The notes beneath the pieces are model-generated. The model was given only the letters and a program-made list of their open reading frames with translations. It was not told the DNA's origin and searched no databases. DNA of 61,639 bases from Puniceicoccales bacterium (lineage in GTDB: Bacteria > Verrucomicrobiota > Verrucomicrobiia > Opitutales > UBA9783): the NCBI GenBank assembly GCA_031283895.1, contig JAITAV010000011.1, positions 1-61,639 on the forward strand, read 5' to 3'. The position numbers and the translations under genes are program-made. Shown here one piece after another: positions 23,718 to 33,385 of this stretch. Each line of letters opens with the position of its first letter. The first letter of the stretch is position 1.

Positions 23718-25427
23718 TTACTTAGAAGCAGACGCCTCCAGGTCGCCTGCAGAAAAATGCAATGCAGCCTCCAAACTCGTAAAACCACATTTTACTTGGT
23801 TCCATGCAGATTGTTGCAATGTGCGCATACCTTCTTTCAGAGCAATTTCTTTAATATCGGTTGCAGATTTATTTTTAATAATTGCTTTATGAATTTCCTC
23901 GCTGATGTTTAAAATTTCAAATATTCCGACACGCCCTTTATATCCCAAATTTCTACACTGATCACAACCTACGGCTTTTTTTACCTGAGATGCGTATTGG
24001 ATTTCGGATGCATGTACACCCAATTGATTCAACTGTGTACGTAAGGCTTGTTCAGGTAAATTGGCAGGTGCAGAGCAATGTGGACACAAGCGACGCACCA
24101 GGCGTTGTGCAACAATCATTTCCACCGATGAGGTGATCAGAAATGGTTCAATCCCCATATCGACAAGACGTGTCAACCCACCTGCAGCATCATTTGTGTG
24201 CAGTGAACTTAATACTAAGTGTCCCGTCAAAGAAGCACGAATTGCAATATCGGCCGTCTCCTTATCGCGAATTTCACCAATCATGATAACATCCGGGTCT
24301 TGTCGTAAAATGTGCCGCAGTGCACTGGCAAAACTGAAACCAATTTCACCATGTACTTGCGACTGGTTAACGCCTTCAATTTCATATTCCACAGGATCTT
24401 CTACGGTAATTATACGTCGTTCCGGAGTTCTAATTCTACGGACGAAGGCACTGAGGGAAGTCGACTTGCCGGAACCTGTAGGTCCTGTAACCAAAATAAT
24501 TCCATGGGGCTTACGGATATTGTGATCAATGATTTTTAAATCCCCGGAACTCAATCCCAGATCTTCCAAGGTGACAGGTCGACTTCCTTGACTTAAAAGA
24601 CGTAAACTGATACTTTCTCCATACATCGTAGGCAAAGTAGACAGACGAATATCCAATTCAAAAGGTCCCGATGTAAAACGAATTCTTCCATCTTGAGGGC
24701 GACGTTTTTCGGAAATATTTAAACGGGCCATAATTTTCAAACGTGAAATGATGGCTGCTTGAAATTTTACCAAATTCTCCGGCAATTTAATGGGAACTAA
24801 TTGACCATCGATACGATATCTTATTTGAATGGAGTTTTTTTGCGGTTCAAAGTGAATATCCGTTGCACGATCCGTGACCGCTTTGGCAATAATCTCATTC
24901 ACAAAACGAATAATAGCAGCATCTTCGTCTTCTTCTACCTCCTCTTCATCCTCTGCCCGTAAACTCCCTTCTAGATCGCTGCCTGACAAACTGTCTGAGC
25001 CTACACCAAAATGTTGAATAATCGTATTGGCAACATTTTGAGCAACCGTTAAATGCCAGATGGCTTTACGTCCACACACGACTTCGATCCAACGGACCAT
25101 GGATGTGTCGGGAGGCCAAACGGTAATTAAATGCAAGCTATCTATATTTAAATCATTCTGTATTTCAATGGGTAAACATTGATATTCGTGGATCAAACGT
25201 AGGGGTATTTGGGTAGTTGCATTACCGGCTATCTTGAAATTTTCTAAAAAATCGAGACCGTTTTCTTCCGCGACCCATTTACCTACAACGTTTGTTGAAC
25301 GGTCTAACATTTCTGCCAAATAACCTAAGCGTTCATGTCTTGACAATTTTTGTAAAGCGAGCTTTTGAGATTCGTCTAACCGTTCTAACAACGATGGAAT
25401 TTTAACCCTATGCTTTTGTAAATTCAT
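23718..25427 (-). CDS. gspE: type II secretion ATPase GspE
   Basis: 569 residues. It has an N-terminal T2SSE_N domain, then an acidic linker (EDEEEVEEDEDAA, about 175-187). The catalytic domain carries ATDIHFEPQ, Walker A GPTGSGKSTS, Asp box TVEDPVEYE, Walker B MIGEIRDKETADIA, His box SSLHTNDA, and a CPHC...CDQC zinc site. It drives pseudopilus extension in the cytoplasm. It is the second ATPase of this class in the window; this one, inside the operon, is the cognate T2SS motor. Confidence 0.97.
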   Translation of the reverse strand: MNLQKHRVKIPSLLERLDESQKLALQKLSRHERLGYLAEMLDRSTNVVGKWVAEENGLDFLENFKIAGNATTQIPLRLIHEYQCLPIEIQNDLNIDSLHLITVWPPDTSMVRWIEVVCGRKAIWHLTVAQNVANTIIQHFGVGSDSLSGSDLEGSLRAEDEEEVEEDEDAAIIRFVNEIIAKAVTDRATDIHFEPQKNSIQIRYRIDGQLVPIKLPENLVKFQAAIISRLKIMARLNISEKRRPQDGRIRFTSGPFELDIRLSTLPTMYGESISLRLLSQGSRPVTLEDLGLSSGDLKIIDHNIRKPHGIILVTGPTGSGKSTSLSAFVRRIRTPERRIITVEDPVEYEIEGVNQSQVHGEIGFSFASALRHILRQDPDVIMIGEIRDKETADIAIRASLTGHLVLSSLHTNDAAGGLTRLVDMGIEPFLITSSVEMIVAQRLVRRLCPHCSAPANLPEQALRTQLNQLGVHASEIQYASQVKKAVGCDQCRNLGYKGRVGIFEILNISEEIHKAIIKNKSATDIKEIALKEGMRTLQQSAWNQVKCGFTSLEAALHFSAGDLEASASK

Positions 25428-25452
25428 GAAAATATACCCTCAATTTTGATAT

Positions 25453-26004
25453 TTATCCTTCGCCATTCCAATCGCCATCTTCATCATCTACTCCAGAAGT
25501 TTCTTCCATTGTACCGCCACCTATCCCACCCACATGCGTTGCAGAAATTTTTCCATCGGTTGGCAATATCTCCATCTGTATTCGAACTAAGCCTTCCGAC
25601 ATTTCTAACACCAACAAAGATTTACTTTCATCGTAGGCATAAAACTGCACATGTAAATTAGGATCATTGTCTTCTCGTCGAGACGATATCCAAATCCCTT
25701 TGTGCGTATGAACATCCGTCAAGCCAAAATGGTAAACGCTGCCTTCCATTTTCATAACACTGTGCAATTGGTAATCAGCCGTCGTCAATGTCGATAAAGT
25801 GGAAACCGAATTTCCCCCCTGGCTAAAATAGGCAGGGATAAAAGGAGAATTTTTAATGAGTTCTTCGTACGCCCTGTTGGTAGTTGGACTCTGCTCTTTG
25901 CAGTCGTCCTCCGCATTCAACAAGCTATATGCACACAATACAAATGCAACGCATATTTTAAGTAATACGCTTCTTCCAAAACATACTTTTATTTTTAGGT
26001 CCAT
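25453..26004 (-). CDS. exported protein in the GspC/PilP position of the T2SS operon
   Basis: 183 residues. An N-terminal hydrophobic stretch (LLKICVAFVLCAYSLLNA) reads as a signal peptide or anchor. The middle (YHFGLTDVHTHKGIWISSRR...VQFYAYDES) is probably beta-rich, and the tail is Gly/Asp/Glu-rich (GGIGGGTMEETSGVDDEDGD). No GspC is found elsewhere in the operon, so this secretin neighbour may act as the periplasmic link between secretin and platform; that is inference from position. It is 8 bp after gspD and 25 bp before gspE. Confidence 0.6.
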   Translation of the reverse strand: MDLKIKVCFGRSVLLKICVAFVLCAYSLLNAEDDCKEQSPTTNRAYEELIKNSPFIPAYFSQGGNSVSTLSTLTTADYQLHSVMKMEGSVYHFGLTDVHTHKGIWISSRREDNDPNLHVQFYAYDESKSLLVLEMSEGLVRIQMEILPTDGKISATHVGGIGGGTMEETSGVDDEDGDWNGEG

Positions 26005-26012
26005 TGTTCAGG

Positions 26013-28319
26013 TTAATTACCGCGGATTTGTCTGTCATTTCGATATTTTACACGTTTGGTGCGCAATATAGGTCTAGTTTTTGTGCGATGTGCTTTACGC
26101 ACCGTAGATTTAAAATGACTTTTTCTTGTTAATTGCTTTTGGGTGGAAGGTAACTTAACATCCGATTGCGCGGTTATATCACAACGATCAGTACTCGATT
26201 CAGTGGCCTGATGAGTACGAGTGCATGGGGACTTTATGCTGGCCCGTTTCCTCCGCTGTGACTTACGTGTCGTGGATTCAAAAGTACTATTTTTTGTTAA
26301 CTTTCCATCCTCAAGGTACGCATTGATATCCGATTGCGTGGATGAATTTAAACGATCTATGTATTTTTTAGTGTCCTGTGTTGCATTGTCAACATCCGAC
26401 AAAATATAAGGACGAATGAATATAATCAGTTCTTTTACTACTTCTTCTTTTACTTTTCCGGAAAATAAGGTATCGCCCAATAAAGGCAATTCTCCCAATA
26501 AGAACATACGCTTTTTGCGATCTACCACTTCTCTTTGTTTTAACCCTCCAAGGATGAGAATGTCTCCCGATTGAATGGATACGAACGACTTAGCTTCTCT
26601 TCGCATAATATGGGGCATGGAAAGGTTGTTGGCACCAATGGTTGTCGACTCTTGAGAAAAATTATCCACTTTCTGCGTGATCTCCAACTGCACAACACCT
26701 TTGGTTCCAATCAATGGTTTAACCGTTAATTCAATGCCTGCATCCACTTTTTCAATGGTACTGTTGGAAATATCGGCGGCCACATTGGCATCACTTTTTG
26801 TTTGTACACTGCTCAAATACGGACGCGTCTCAGAAATTTTAATCAAAGATTCTCTGGCATGTGTCGTCAACAAAGTGGGAGCCGACAAAATGGACACATT
26901 GGAATTTGTTTTTGCCGTATTTATAATTGTATCCAGAGTGAAATGTCCAAAAGTTAATGTGGAAATTCTAAATGGACTGTTATTGTTGTCCGAAGATAAA
27001 GCAGGCATTGTAACATTTCTCAAGGTATTTAGGTGTCCGTTATGATTGTACCCAAACGACTCTAAACCACTTACTTGTCCTTTGTTCAAATTAACTTCGG
27101 CAATGATAACTTCAATACGGACTTGCGGTAATACAACATCTAACTGTTCTATTAATTGCTGAATCTGGCGAATATCTGTGGGGGTACCATATACGACGAC
27201 GGCATTAAGCCTTTCGTCACATTCTATACTTAGCTGTTTACTAAACTGAGCTACCTGGTCCTTCTGTGCAACAGTTGATCCGGTCTGTTCTGAAGGTAAA
27301 TCCACTTTTTCCTGCTGACTTTGTTGCTGCACTAACTTTTTAACCAATTCTGTTAGCTCCTTACTTGAGCCGTGCTGAATTCTGAACACATGACTACGCG
27401 CTAAAGCCCCCACATTGACGTCCAAACGGTCCATAAAGCTTTGGATAATACCCTCATTCCCTATGGCAGTAACCACGATCAATTGGTTTGTTCTTGAATC
27501 GGCTTCAAAACTAGTATTCCCAAGTAAGTAACGTTTTAAAGCCCCTTTTTGCAAATCTTCAAACTTTTGCTTTAATTCTTTTGCACTCACATTTTTTACA
27601 TCAAAAAACATGATTTTCTCCTGAACATCTCCAACTTTATCAATTTTTGAAAAAATGGTACCTAGCCTTTGCAAATTACTTAAGGAATCTGTAATCAGCA
27701 GTGCATTTGCTTTATCTAAAGTAACCACCGATGATACTACGGGTGTTAAAAATGAATGTACCATGCGCGCCGCCTCACGAGCCGTTAAATTGTTAAACGG
27801 AAATAAACAACTACATATTTCCTGACTGGCAGAATGAGATTGAAGCTGTTGAATATCAATAAGCTCTGGAGAGCTGCTCTTAGCTCGATTAACCGGGATA
27901 ACTCTTAAATACTTGTCTCCCATAGGTGTTACGGCAATACCATTGGCGTTTAACACGCTTTTAATACTCGCAACCGCTTCTTGCCTGGTCAAGGGGTGCG
28001 GAACATTCAAATTGATGGAAACCTTTGGTAAATTATTTGCGACAATTAAAACGCGCCCCGTTAGTTTTTCCAACAAAGCTAAAACTTGCTGAACAGATTC
28101 TTCTACCAATGTAAGCGAATCAATTTTAGAATTGTGCTCCCCTGCATCCAGTGAAGTCTCCAAAACATCTTGCGGGCTCTCTACGGCGTCTTTAGAATTT
28201 ACGGGCAATTTACCGTCTTCGGCGACGAGAGCACCTATATACAATACGCCTACTAAAAAAGTGCCGATGATAAATGGTTTCCATAGCTTCATCGTATGAT
28301 TGTTTATTATCTTTTTCAT
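26013..28319 (-). CDS. gspD: type II secretion outer-membrane secretin GspD
   Basis: 768 residues. A signal/anchor helix (LWKPFIIGTFLVGVLYIGAL) precedes the N0 and N1-N3 domains (repeated segments such as NNLTAREAARMVHSFLTP and ADSRTNQLIVVTA). The secretin core has VRIEVIIAEV and a conserved end, GDILILGGLKQRE...GKVKEEVVKELIIFIRPYIL, near residue 645. The remaining ~120 residues form a Lys/Arg/Ser/Thr-rich tail containing a 35-residue direct duplication (661-695 and 717-751), not usual for secretins. It forms the export channel. Its start overlaps the preceding gspM-like gene (ATGA-type). Confidence 0.93.
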   Translation of the reverse strand: MKKIINNHTMKLWKPFIIGTFLVGVLYIGALVAEDGKLPVNSKDAVESPQDVLETSLDAGEHNSKIDSLTLVEESVQQVLALLEKLTGRVLIVANNLPKVSINLNVPHPLTRQEAVASIKSVLNANGIAVTPMGDKYLRVIPVNRAKSSSPELIDIQQLQSHSASQEICSCLFPFNNLTAREAARMVHSFLTPVVSSVVTLDKANALLITDSLSNLQRLGTIFSKIDKVGDVQEKIMFFDVKNVSAKELKQKFEDLQKGALKRYLLGNTSFEADSRTNQLIVVTAIGNEGIIQSFMDRLDVNVGALARSHVFRIQHGSSKELTELVKKLVQQQSQQEKVDLPSEQTGSTVAQKDQVAQFSKQLSIECDERLNAVVVYGTPTDIRQIQQLIEQLDVVLPQVRIEVIIAEVNLNKGQVSGLESFGYNHNGHLNTLRNVTMPALSSDNNNSPFRISTLTFGHFTLDTIINTAKTNSNVSILSAPTLLTTHARESLIKISETRPYLSSVQTKSDANVAADISNSTIEKVDAGIELTVKPLIGTKGVVQLEITQKVDNFSQESTTIGANNLSMPHIMRREAKSFVSIQSGDILILGGLKQREVVDRKKRMFLLGELPLLGDTLFSGKVKEEVVKELIIFIRPYILSDVDNATQDTKKYIDRLNSSTQSDINAYLEDGKLTKNSTFESTTRKSQRRKRASIKSPCTRTHQATESSTDRCDITAQSDVKLPSTQKQLTRKSHFKSTVRKAHRTKTRPILRTKRVKYRNDRQIRGN
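26067..26339 (-). repeat. tandem duplication in the gspD tail (two 105-bp units)
   Basis: The unit at 26235-26339 (residues 661-695, TQSDINAYLE...KRASI) aligns without gaps to the unit at 26067-26171 (717-751, AQSDVKLPST...KTRPI). They are separated by 21 codons. Shared anchors are QSD, LT, FxST-RK and R-K-R. The copies have diverged, so the duplication is not recent. Confidence 0.7.
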
Positions 28320-28864
28320 TGTTGTAAATCCTTCAATTGTAGTGCAATCAGGTCAAAGTTAACCTCCAGCAAAGTTGGGTTGAAATTATTGGCACGTATT
28401 CTTACTTTTTCTAAACCAATGTAAGGTTTCATTGCATAAATTTCGTTCTCAAAATCCACCAAATCTTTTAAAGTAGCGTTTTCACAACGTAATTGTAGGG
28501 TGTGAGCATTAAAAATATCGCCTTGCCGTGTTTTGGGAGAGGTCATAGAATACGTTAATCGATTGTTGCGTGCCACTGTCTCCACTTGACCTGCCAGTTG
28601 TGTCCCGGAATAAGTTTTCTCCGGATCAATCCATGTTAAAATTTTTGTTAGATTGCTTTTAACGATAGCTTCGTTTTTTATCCAAAAATTAAAATGCTTT
28701 ATTTTTGATTGAACCAGCCGCCAGTCTTGCCTGATTTTTTTAGCTCTGTGCATACAAGTCGTAAACCAAATGAAACTACAAAACCAAATAAAAATTAAGC
28801 AAAGTAACTTCTCTCGGCAGTTCAACTTAGTTAATAAACTTGAAAACTTTTCAATCATCTTCAT
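28316..28864 (-). CDS. GspM-like T2SS inner-membrane protein
   Basis: 182 residues: a short cytoplasmic lead, one transmembrane helix (LLCLIFIWFCSFIWFTTC, about 20-37), then a periplasmic region ending in a ferredoxin-like pattern. The topology, size and position between gspL-like and gspD match GspM/PilO-type assembly-platform proteins. Sequence similarity is weak, as is normal for this family. It overlaps gspL by 4 bp and gspD by 4 bp. Confidence 0.65.
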   Translation of the reverse strand: MKMIEKFSSLLTKLNCREKLLCLIFIWFCSFIWFTTCMHRAKKIRQDWRLVQSKIKHFNFWIKNEAIVKSNLTKILTWIDPEKTYSGTQLAGQVETVARNNRLTYSMTSPKTRQGDIFNAHTLQLRCENATLKDLVDFENEIYAMKPYIGLEKVRIRANNFNPTLLEVNFDLIALQLKDLQQ

Positions 28865-30021
28865 GATGGACTGTCTAAAGCTAGAAATGAAGTCTTATTT
28901 TTTTCTTTGAAGTCGCAAAACAAAACAAATTTTGTACCTTGATACGTGGTTGTCATATTCTCTATCGTGACAGATTCAAAATACCCGCTTTTGTCCAATT
29001 GCTGACGATAAGTTTCGGCCGCGATGGCTGTTTCGGCCATTGCCTCCACGATAACATTGTGTAGATTGTCGACTGTAGCTGACAAAAAATAAATGGACTT
29101 AGGCCTCAAGTTATTTAGGATGCTCAATAATTCAAATGGACGAATTTCTTGTTCAACGGTACCTTGGATCTTGCGCACCAAAAAGTCTTTGCTTTCAATT
29201 GATAACGCCTTAGGTTGTAAACGATTTTTAGTGCTTTCTTTACACAACAGACATAGCCTTATTCCCATTAAACAAATTTCAAAAGAAAAGAGTAAAATTA
29301 AAAAAACGCATGCTGTACGAATTCCTGTCTGTGAAATCCGATCCATTTGACGTTGTCTTTTTAGAGACTTTATAAGTACTTTGTCACGAATATCTGCACT
29401 CCAGATAACGTCTGTACGTAAGGTCACATCACGCGTTTTTATGGAGCCGTCCAACAATTTATATTCCGCAACCAATTTAATGTCTCCGGAATATCCAACA
29501 TTGGAACTGACAATTTTAACGCGTGTCAATTGATCACCAATTTCAATCTTGGATGCGGATAAACATTGTTGTATGTGTGTAAAATTAGCCTCCTCACTTT
29601 TATAAAAACCAAAAATTTTTTCTCCTACCAATACAGAAGCAAATTTATCTCCTGTAAAAATTTGTCCACCCTCTTGGGCAAGTAAAAATCCTAAGGCAAA
29701 ATAAGGAACTGCGTGTAATCCATTCGGCAAATCTCCAATAACGCTCAATATTCGTTCCTTTAATCCAGCATACCATAGCACAGTATACCCACTTTTTTCG
29801 GTCTCTCGTTCGACAAATCCCCACAATAATTGATCCATGGGTAAAGGAGCAACTTCGACAATTGTATTGTACACCCACTCACTCAACTGTTTTTTGGGTA
29901 AGCGTTTTGGTATTTCAGCAGTCTGACAAAAAAACAAAGTATCGGGCAGCAAAGCAATTTCCCCAATTACATCCATGTTACGCATTGAATCATTGATGTT
30001 TTCCGGGTCTTCTGTTCTCAT
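28861..30021 (-). CDS. GspL-like T2SS assembly-platform protein
   Basis: 386 residues. The N-terminal ~235 residues are probably cytoplasmic and could be the actin-like domain that binds GspE (LLPDTLFFCQTAEIPKRLP, WGFVERETEKSGYTVLWYAG). They are followed by a transmembrane helix (IRTACVFLILLFSFEICLMG) and a ~120-residue periplasmic part. Topology and gene order (K-L-M) support GspL. It starts 8 bp after gspK and overlaps the gspM-like gene by 4 bp. Confidence 0.7.
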   Translation of the reverse strand: MRTEDPENINDSMRNMDVIGEIALLPDTLFFCQTAEIPKRLPKKQLSEWVYNTIVEVAPLPMDQLLWGFVERETEKSGYTVLWYAGLKERILSVIGDLPNGLHAVPYFALGFLLAQEGGQIFTGDKFASVLVGEKIFGFYKSEEANFTHIQQCLSASKIEIGDQLTRVKIVSSNVGYSGDIKLVAEYKLLDGSIKTRDVTLRTDVIWSADIRDKVLIKSLKRQRQMDRISQTGIRTACVFLILLFSFEICLMGIRLCLLCKESTKNRLQPKALSIESKDFLVRKIQGTVEQEIRPFELLSILNNLRPKSIYFLSATVDNLHNVIVEAMAETAIAAETYRQQLDKSGYFESVTIENMTTTYQGTKFVLFCDFKEKNKTSFLALDSPS

Positions 30022-30029
30022 AAATTATA

Positions 30030-31250
30030 TCAACTTTCCCATCTTCCTTCTTGCAACGTGACTAATTTCAATGTTCCCCCCCTTTGAATGTACTTTTCTT
30101 TACTATAGTTGTTTTTCCCCTTAGTTGTCAAGGATTTTGCCTGCTGTTTACTATCTTGTTTTTGCACAGGTATTTTGTTTACTTCAAAAACTGCCGTAAG
30201 TATGTAACTTACATCTGCGTGTAAAACTTCTATCTCCACTTTAAGAATACGAGCAGAAACACCCATAAATTTTTCTACAATATTGCGTTGAGTGTTATCT
30301 TTTTTTTCCTCCGAAGAACGTTGCTCTAACTTCAAATTTCCATGGCCGCGTTTATCAATTTCCGCAATACTTTTGTAATATTTACCCCGACCTTGTGCTT
30401 GTTCCGTTTTCCCCATAAAATTTTCGACCTGTTCTAGATCAATCGAAAAAATTTTACTTAAACACACCCAAACATCCTTTGGAGCCGTATTCACATTGAT
30501 GGGAAGAGATCCTAATAAGGTCGTGCATTCCTTAAGGCGCTTTAACGCGTCATCACAAAAACTACCCTTATTAAAAAACCTCTTCTGAAAAGATTCAATC
30601 TCTGCAAGCTGTTGATAACCGTTTAGGCAAGTCGGTAAAAACATGCCTGGAGGTTCATTTCCATGAGGATCTTCAGAGGCGCTTTTATTTTCGCCACCAG
30701 TTTTCTTATCGGTTGTTTTTTCCTTTTGCAATAAAGTCCCAGGTAAGGTTCGATTTTCCATCAAAGTAACTTCCACTGGTTTGCGACGCAACCATTGTAA
30801 ATAGGACTGCGCCAATACCTGACTATCCAAATAATCGCCGAACAGATTAAATAAATTTAACAACAATCTTTTATCGGGATTGTTGAGAGGAATTCTCCCC
30901 GATTCATCTTCAATATGCACTTTTAATTGGACACCCTTTGGAACTTTTATCTTAGATATGGAAATTATCTTGTTCCAACCTTGCAGGGGACTAAACAGAT
31001 CTTTGTGAACCTCCAAAATTTCTTCCAAACCGGTCCACACAACGTTAAGTCCATTATAGGCGTGATGCTTCAAATCCGCGCTCCCTAACAATTGCGCATG
31101 TATCTTGATATCTTGCGTTAAATTTTTCAAGAAAACAACTACCAGAAAGGACAATAGCATCAACAATCCTAAGACCATCAACAAAATAGCCCCAGACATT
31201 GAGTCTCTCCATTGTGAGCGGTCCCTACAAAGCATGATTGTTGTGGCCAT
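30030..31250 (-). CDS. gspK: type II secretion minor pseudopilin GspK
   Basis: 406 residues. A pseudopilin-like N-terminus (SGAILLMVLGLLMLLSFLVV) carries the processing site after Gly, with no Glu at +5, as is normal for GspK. There is a large middle alpha-domain (INVNTAPKDVWVCLSKIF is a typical GspK segment). It caps the pseudopilus tip with GspI and GspJ. A Lys/Gly/Asp-rich insertion (KEKTTDKKTGGENKSASED) is notable. It overlaps gspJ by 26 bp. Confidence 0.88.
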   Translation of the reverse strand: MATTIMLCRDRSQWRDSMSGAILLMVLGLLMLLSFLVVVFLKNLTQDIKIHAQLLGSADLKHHAYNGLNVVWTGLEEILEVHKDLFSPLQGWNKIISISKIKVPKGVQLKVHIEDESGRIPLNNPDKRLLLNLFNLFGDYLDSQVLAQSYLQWLRRKPVEVTLMENRTLPGTLLQKEKTTDKKTGGENKSASEDPHGNEPPGMFLPTCLNGYQQLAEIESFQKRFFNKGSFCDDALKRLKECTTLLGSLPINVNTAPKDVWVCLSKIFSIDLEQVENFMGKTEQAQGRGKYYKSIAEIDKRGHGNLKLEQRSSEEKKDNTQRNIVEKFMGVSARILKVEIEVLHADVSYILTAVFEVNKIPVQKQDSKQQAKSLTTKGKNNYSKEKYIQRGGTLKLVTLQEGRWES

Positions 31251-32025
31251 TTGGGGTAGCTGGCACGCTGGGTTTCGCCGACCGTGGCTCCTCTACTTGA
31301 AACATTTTTGCGTCTAACAAAGCAATAAAACGTTGCTCTTCACAATTATTTTTATTAAAAACTATGCGTATCCCATCAGGACATTGCCCTAAAGACTTGC
31401 CTTGATTTTCGTAGGATTTTCTTAGAGCGTCTGTCCATCTTTTAAAAGACCAGGTGCCTTTGTCTAAATCCCAGTACCCACATTGTAACTCCTTTACACA
31501 GTCGCTCAAAATACATCGATAGGTGACTACCGTTGAATCTTCTTCAACGCCTATCCCAAATCGCTTTTGTTTTAGGAGTCGCTCTTGCCATAACAGTATT
31601 AACTGGTGTTCTGTATGACATAAAGCAATGGAACATGGACTGCAGCCCGACGATAAAAATAAAAAAGGCTGACGTAGTTGCTTCGTCAATCCAAATGCCG
31701 CATTCCTACCGATTCCTTCGGATTTTACTTTCCCAACCGTAAACGACTGGCCTTTGCATCCATCTTTATCGATTAAAGATGTCATCGCATTGAGATGTGT
31801 GGATAAAAAATGCGTACAATAATCTATGTGTTCTAAAAATGCTTTTCTATCTCCATTTTCTTCCCACACTTGAACAAAAGTTACAAAAAGTGTCATAACC
31901 GTCGACAAAATTAATCCGCCTAACCCAAGTGCTAAAATAACTTCCAATAAAGTAAAACCATTACACCGTTGATTCGCTTCAATTCCCCTGCAGTTCTTCT
32001 TCATTTTCGTCGAATCTTTTTTCAT
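31225..32025 (-). CDS. gspJ: type II secretion minor pseudopilin GspJ
   Basis: 266 residues. CNGFTLLEVILALGLGGLIL (from about residue 21) is the prepilin peptidase site with Glu+5 and the hydrophobic helix. The order I-J-K and the length support GspJ. It overlaps gspI by 47 bp and gspK by 26 bp. The C-terminal stretch RSAKPSVPATPNGHNN is low-complexity and lies in the overlap with gspK. Confidence 0.8.
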   Translation of the reverse strand: MKKDSTKMKKNCRGIEANQRCNGFTLLEVILALGLGGLILSTVMTLFVTFVQVWEENGDRKAFLEHIDYCTHFLSTHLNAMTSLIDKDGCKGQSFTVGKVKSEGIGRNAAFGLTKQLRQPFLFLSSGCSPCSIALCHTEHQLILLWQERLLKQKRFGIGVEEDSTVVTYRCILSDCVKELQCGYWDLDKGTWSFKRWTDALRKSYENQGKSLGQCPDGIRIVFNKNNCEEQRFIALLDAKMFQVEEPRSAKPSVPATPNGHNNHAL

Positions 32026-32431
32026 GCGATTTTCTCAATTGTAACCGCTCAGATTGAGTTATCCAGTCTTTACGACGTACCCCAAAATTATATTTGCAGT
32101 CTTCATTTTGGATACTTACTTCGATATTGTACAAACCTAAATAGGGGGTCAATTGCACGTTTCCTTGCCATTGTATTGGATCTGTACAATCGGGTAAATG
32201 AAAAGCGTGGTTGCTCGACACTTGCCCCCGTTTTATTTTGCTCAACGTATAGCGAATTGTGTCCAATGCCAAACACCGTGAATCACCTTGCGTAAGGGCA
32301 TGTTTACAAATAAGACCGTTTACAAAACTCTGCGATAGCATCAATACCGAAACCGCAAACAACGCTAAAGCAATCACCACTTCGATCAATGTAAAAGCGC
32401 TTCGATGGCAAGCAGTGCTAGACTTCAACAC
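31979..32431 (-). CDS. gspI: type II secretion minor pseudopilin GspI
   Basis: 150 residues. SAFTLIEVVIALALFAVSVL near the N-terminus is a prepilin signal with Glu+5; the residue before the cleavage point is Ala instead of the usual Gly. A C-terminal charged region (SERLQLRKSHEKRFDENEEE) extends into the overlap with gspJ. The size and position fit GspI, part of the pseudopilus tip. Confidence 0.78.
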   Translation of the reverse strand: MLKSSTACHRSAFTLIEVVIALALFAVSVLMLSQSFVNGLICKHALTQGDSRCLALDTIRYTLSKIKRGQVSSNHAFHLPDCTDPIQWQGNVQLTPYLGLYNIEVSIQNEDCKYNFGVRRKDWITQSERLQLRKSHEKRFDENEEELQGN

Positions 32432-32912
32432 CGATAAGTCCTCCTGTCAGTGCATCCACGTGAAAAAACTCTGTAATGCCCTTCCACGTAATCTTAACAT
32501 AGGCATTCTCAAAATATCCATACTGCGAAATTTTTAGGTAATTCAATTGCGTGTGCATTAATCGAGACTGACCGTTGCTTGCATATTCTCCTTGATAAAA
32601 CTCAAATGTCACCTGTTTAACGTCCAATTCTTTAGGGAACTTCGTCAATTCTACAATAGACGCATTGGTATCCTCGACTTGAAAACCTTCATGGGTACAA
32701 GCGAGAAGTAAATTTTCATGCCGCTGCGAAGCCAACACACGCATGCTTTGTATCCTGCGATTTAGGAGCCATATTGGATTGTGTTTATAACCAGAAAAAG
32801 CTGACTGGACTTGGTTGAAATGCGATATGGACAAACTTGATATTAGCCCAAATAAAGCCAATACCAACAGCAATTCTATAAGTGTAAATCCATACCTATT
32901 TACATTATCCAT
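32418..32912 (-). CDS. gspH: type II secretion pseudopilin GspH
   Basis: 164 residues with MDNVNRYGFTLIELLLVLAL: an eight-residue leader, Gly-1, Phe+1, Glu+5. The remainder is beta-rich, as in GspH/FimT proteins. It lies 20 bp after gspG and overlaps gspI by 14 bp. It is a minor subunit of the pseudopilus. Confidence 0.82.
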   Translation of the reverse strand: MDNVNRYGFTLIELLLVLALFGLISSLSISHFNQVQSAFSGYKHNPIWLLNRRIQSMRVLASQRHENLLLACTHEGFQVEDTNASIVELTKFPKELDVKQVTFEFYQGEYASNGQSRLMHTQLNYLKISQYGYFENAYVKITWKGITEFFHVDALTGGLIGVEV

Positions 32913-32932
32913 ACTTCAAGCGACTGAAGTCT

Positions 32933-33379
32933 TTAATCTTCCGAGGTATTCTTCCAATTCCCAATGTCGTCCCCATCACCGCTTTGACCTCCGGGGCCCA
33001 TAGACCAGACATCGTAACCATTCTTATTTTTAGAACCTGGGTAACGGTATTGGTAAGGATTACCCCATGGATCAATCAAATCGTCTTTACTTTTAACATA
33101 AGGACCTTGCCAACGCCCTGCCTTTCCCGAAGGTGCCTTCAGCAAAGCATCCAAGCCCTCTTCCGTAGACGGATAATTACCAATGTGTGCTCGATAAGCC
33201 ATCAAAGGAACATCGATCACTTTGGATACAAATAAGCCGGCGACCTTTTTCTGTCCACCTCCAAAAATAGATTCAGAATTAACGACTATCAAACCCAAGA
33301 TCATCCCCATTAAGGCGAGGGCAATTAAAATTTCAATTAAGGAAAATCCAGACCTTTTATCCCTATTAATTTCTACCAT
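32933..33379 (-). CDS. gspG: type II secretion major pseudopilin GspG
   Basis: 148 residues from the ATG at 33379 (MVEINRDKRSG then FSLIE). This start gives an 11-residue leader and lies 6 nt after a -10 box; an earlier TTG at 33394 is an artefact of the open frame. It has the full major-pseudopilin pattern: FSLIEILIALALMGMILGLI, YPSTEEGLDALL, GPYVKSKDDLIDPWGNPYQY and the C-terminal calcium-site region (GGQSGDGDDIGNW). It polymerises into the pseudopilus. It is the first gene of the T2SS operon. Confidence 0.95.
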   Translation of the reverse strand: MVEINRDKRSGFSLIEILIALALMGMILGLIVVNSESIFGGGQKKVAGLFVSKVIDVPLMAYRAHIGNYPSTEEGLDALLKAPSGKAGRWQGPYVKSKDDLIDPWGNPYQYRYPGSKNKNGYDVWSMGPGGQSGDGDDIGNWKNTSED

Positions 33380-33385
33380 GTTTCT

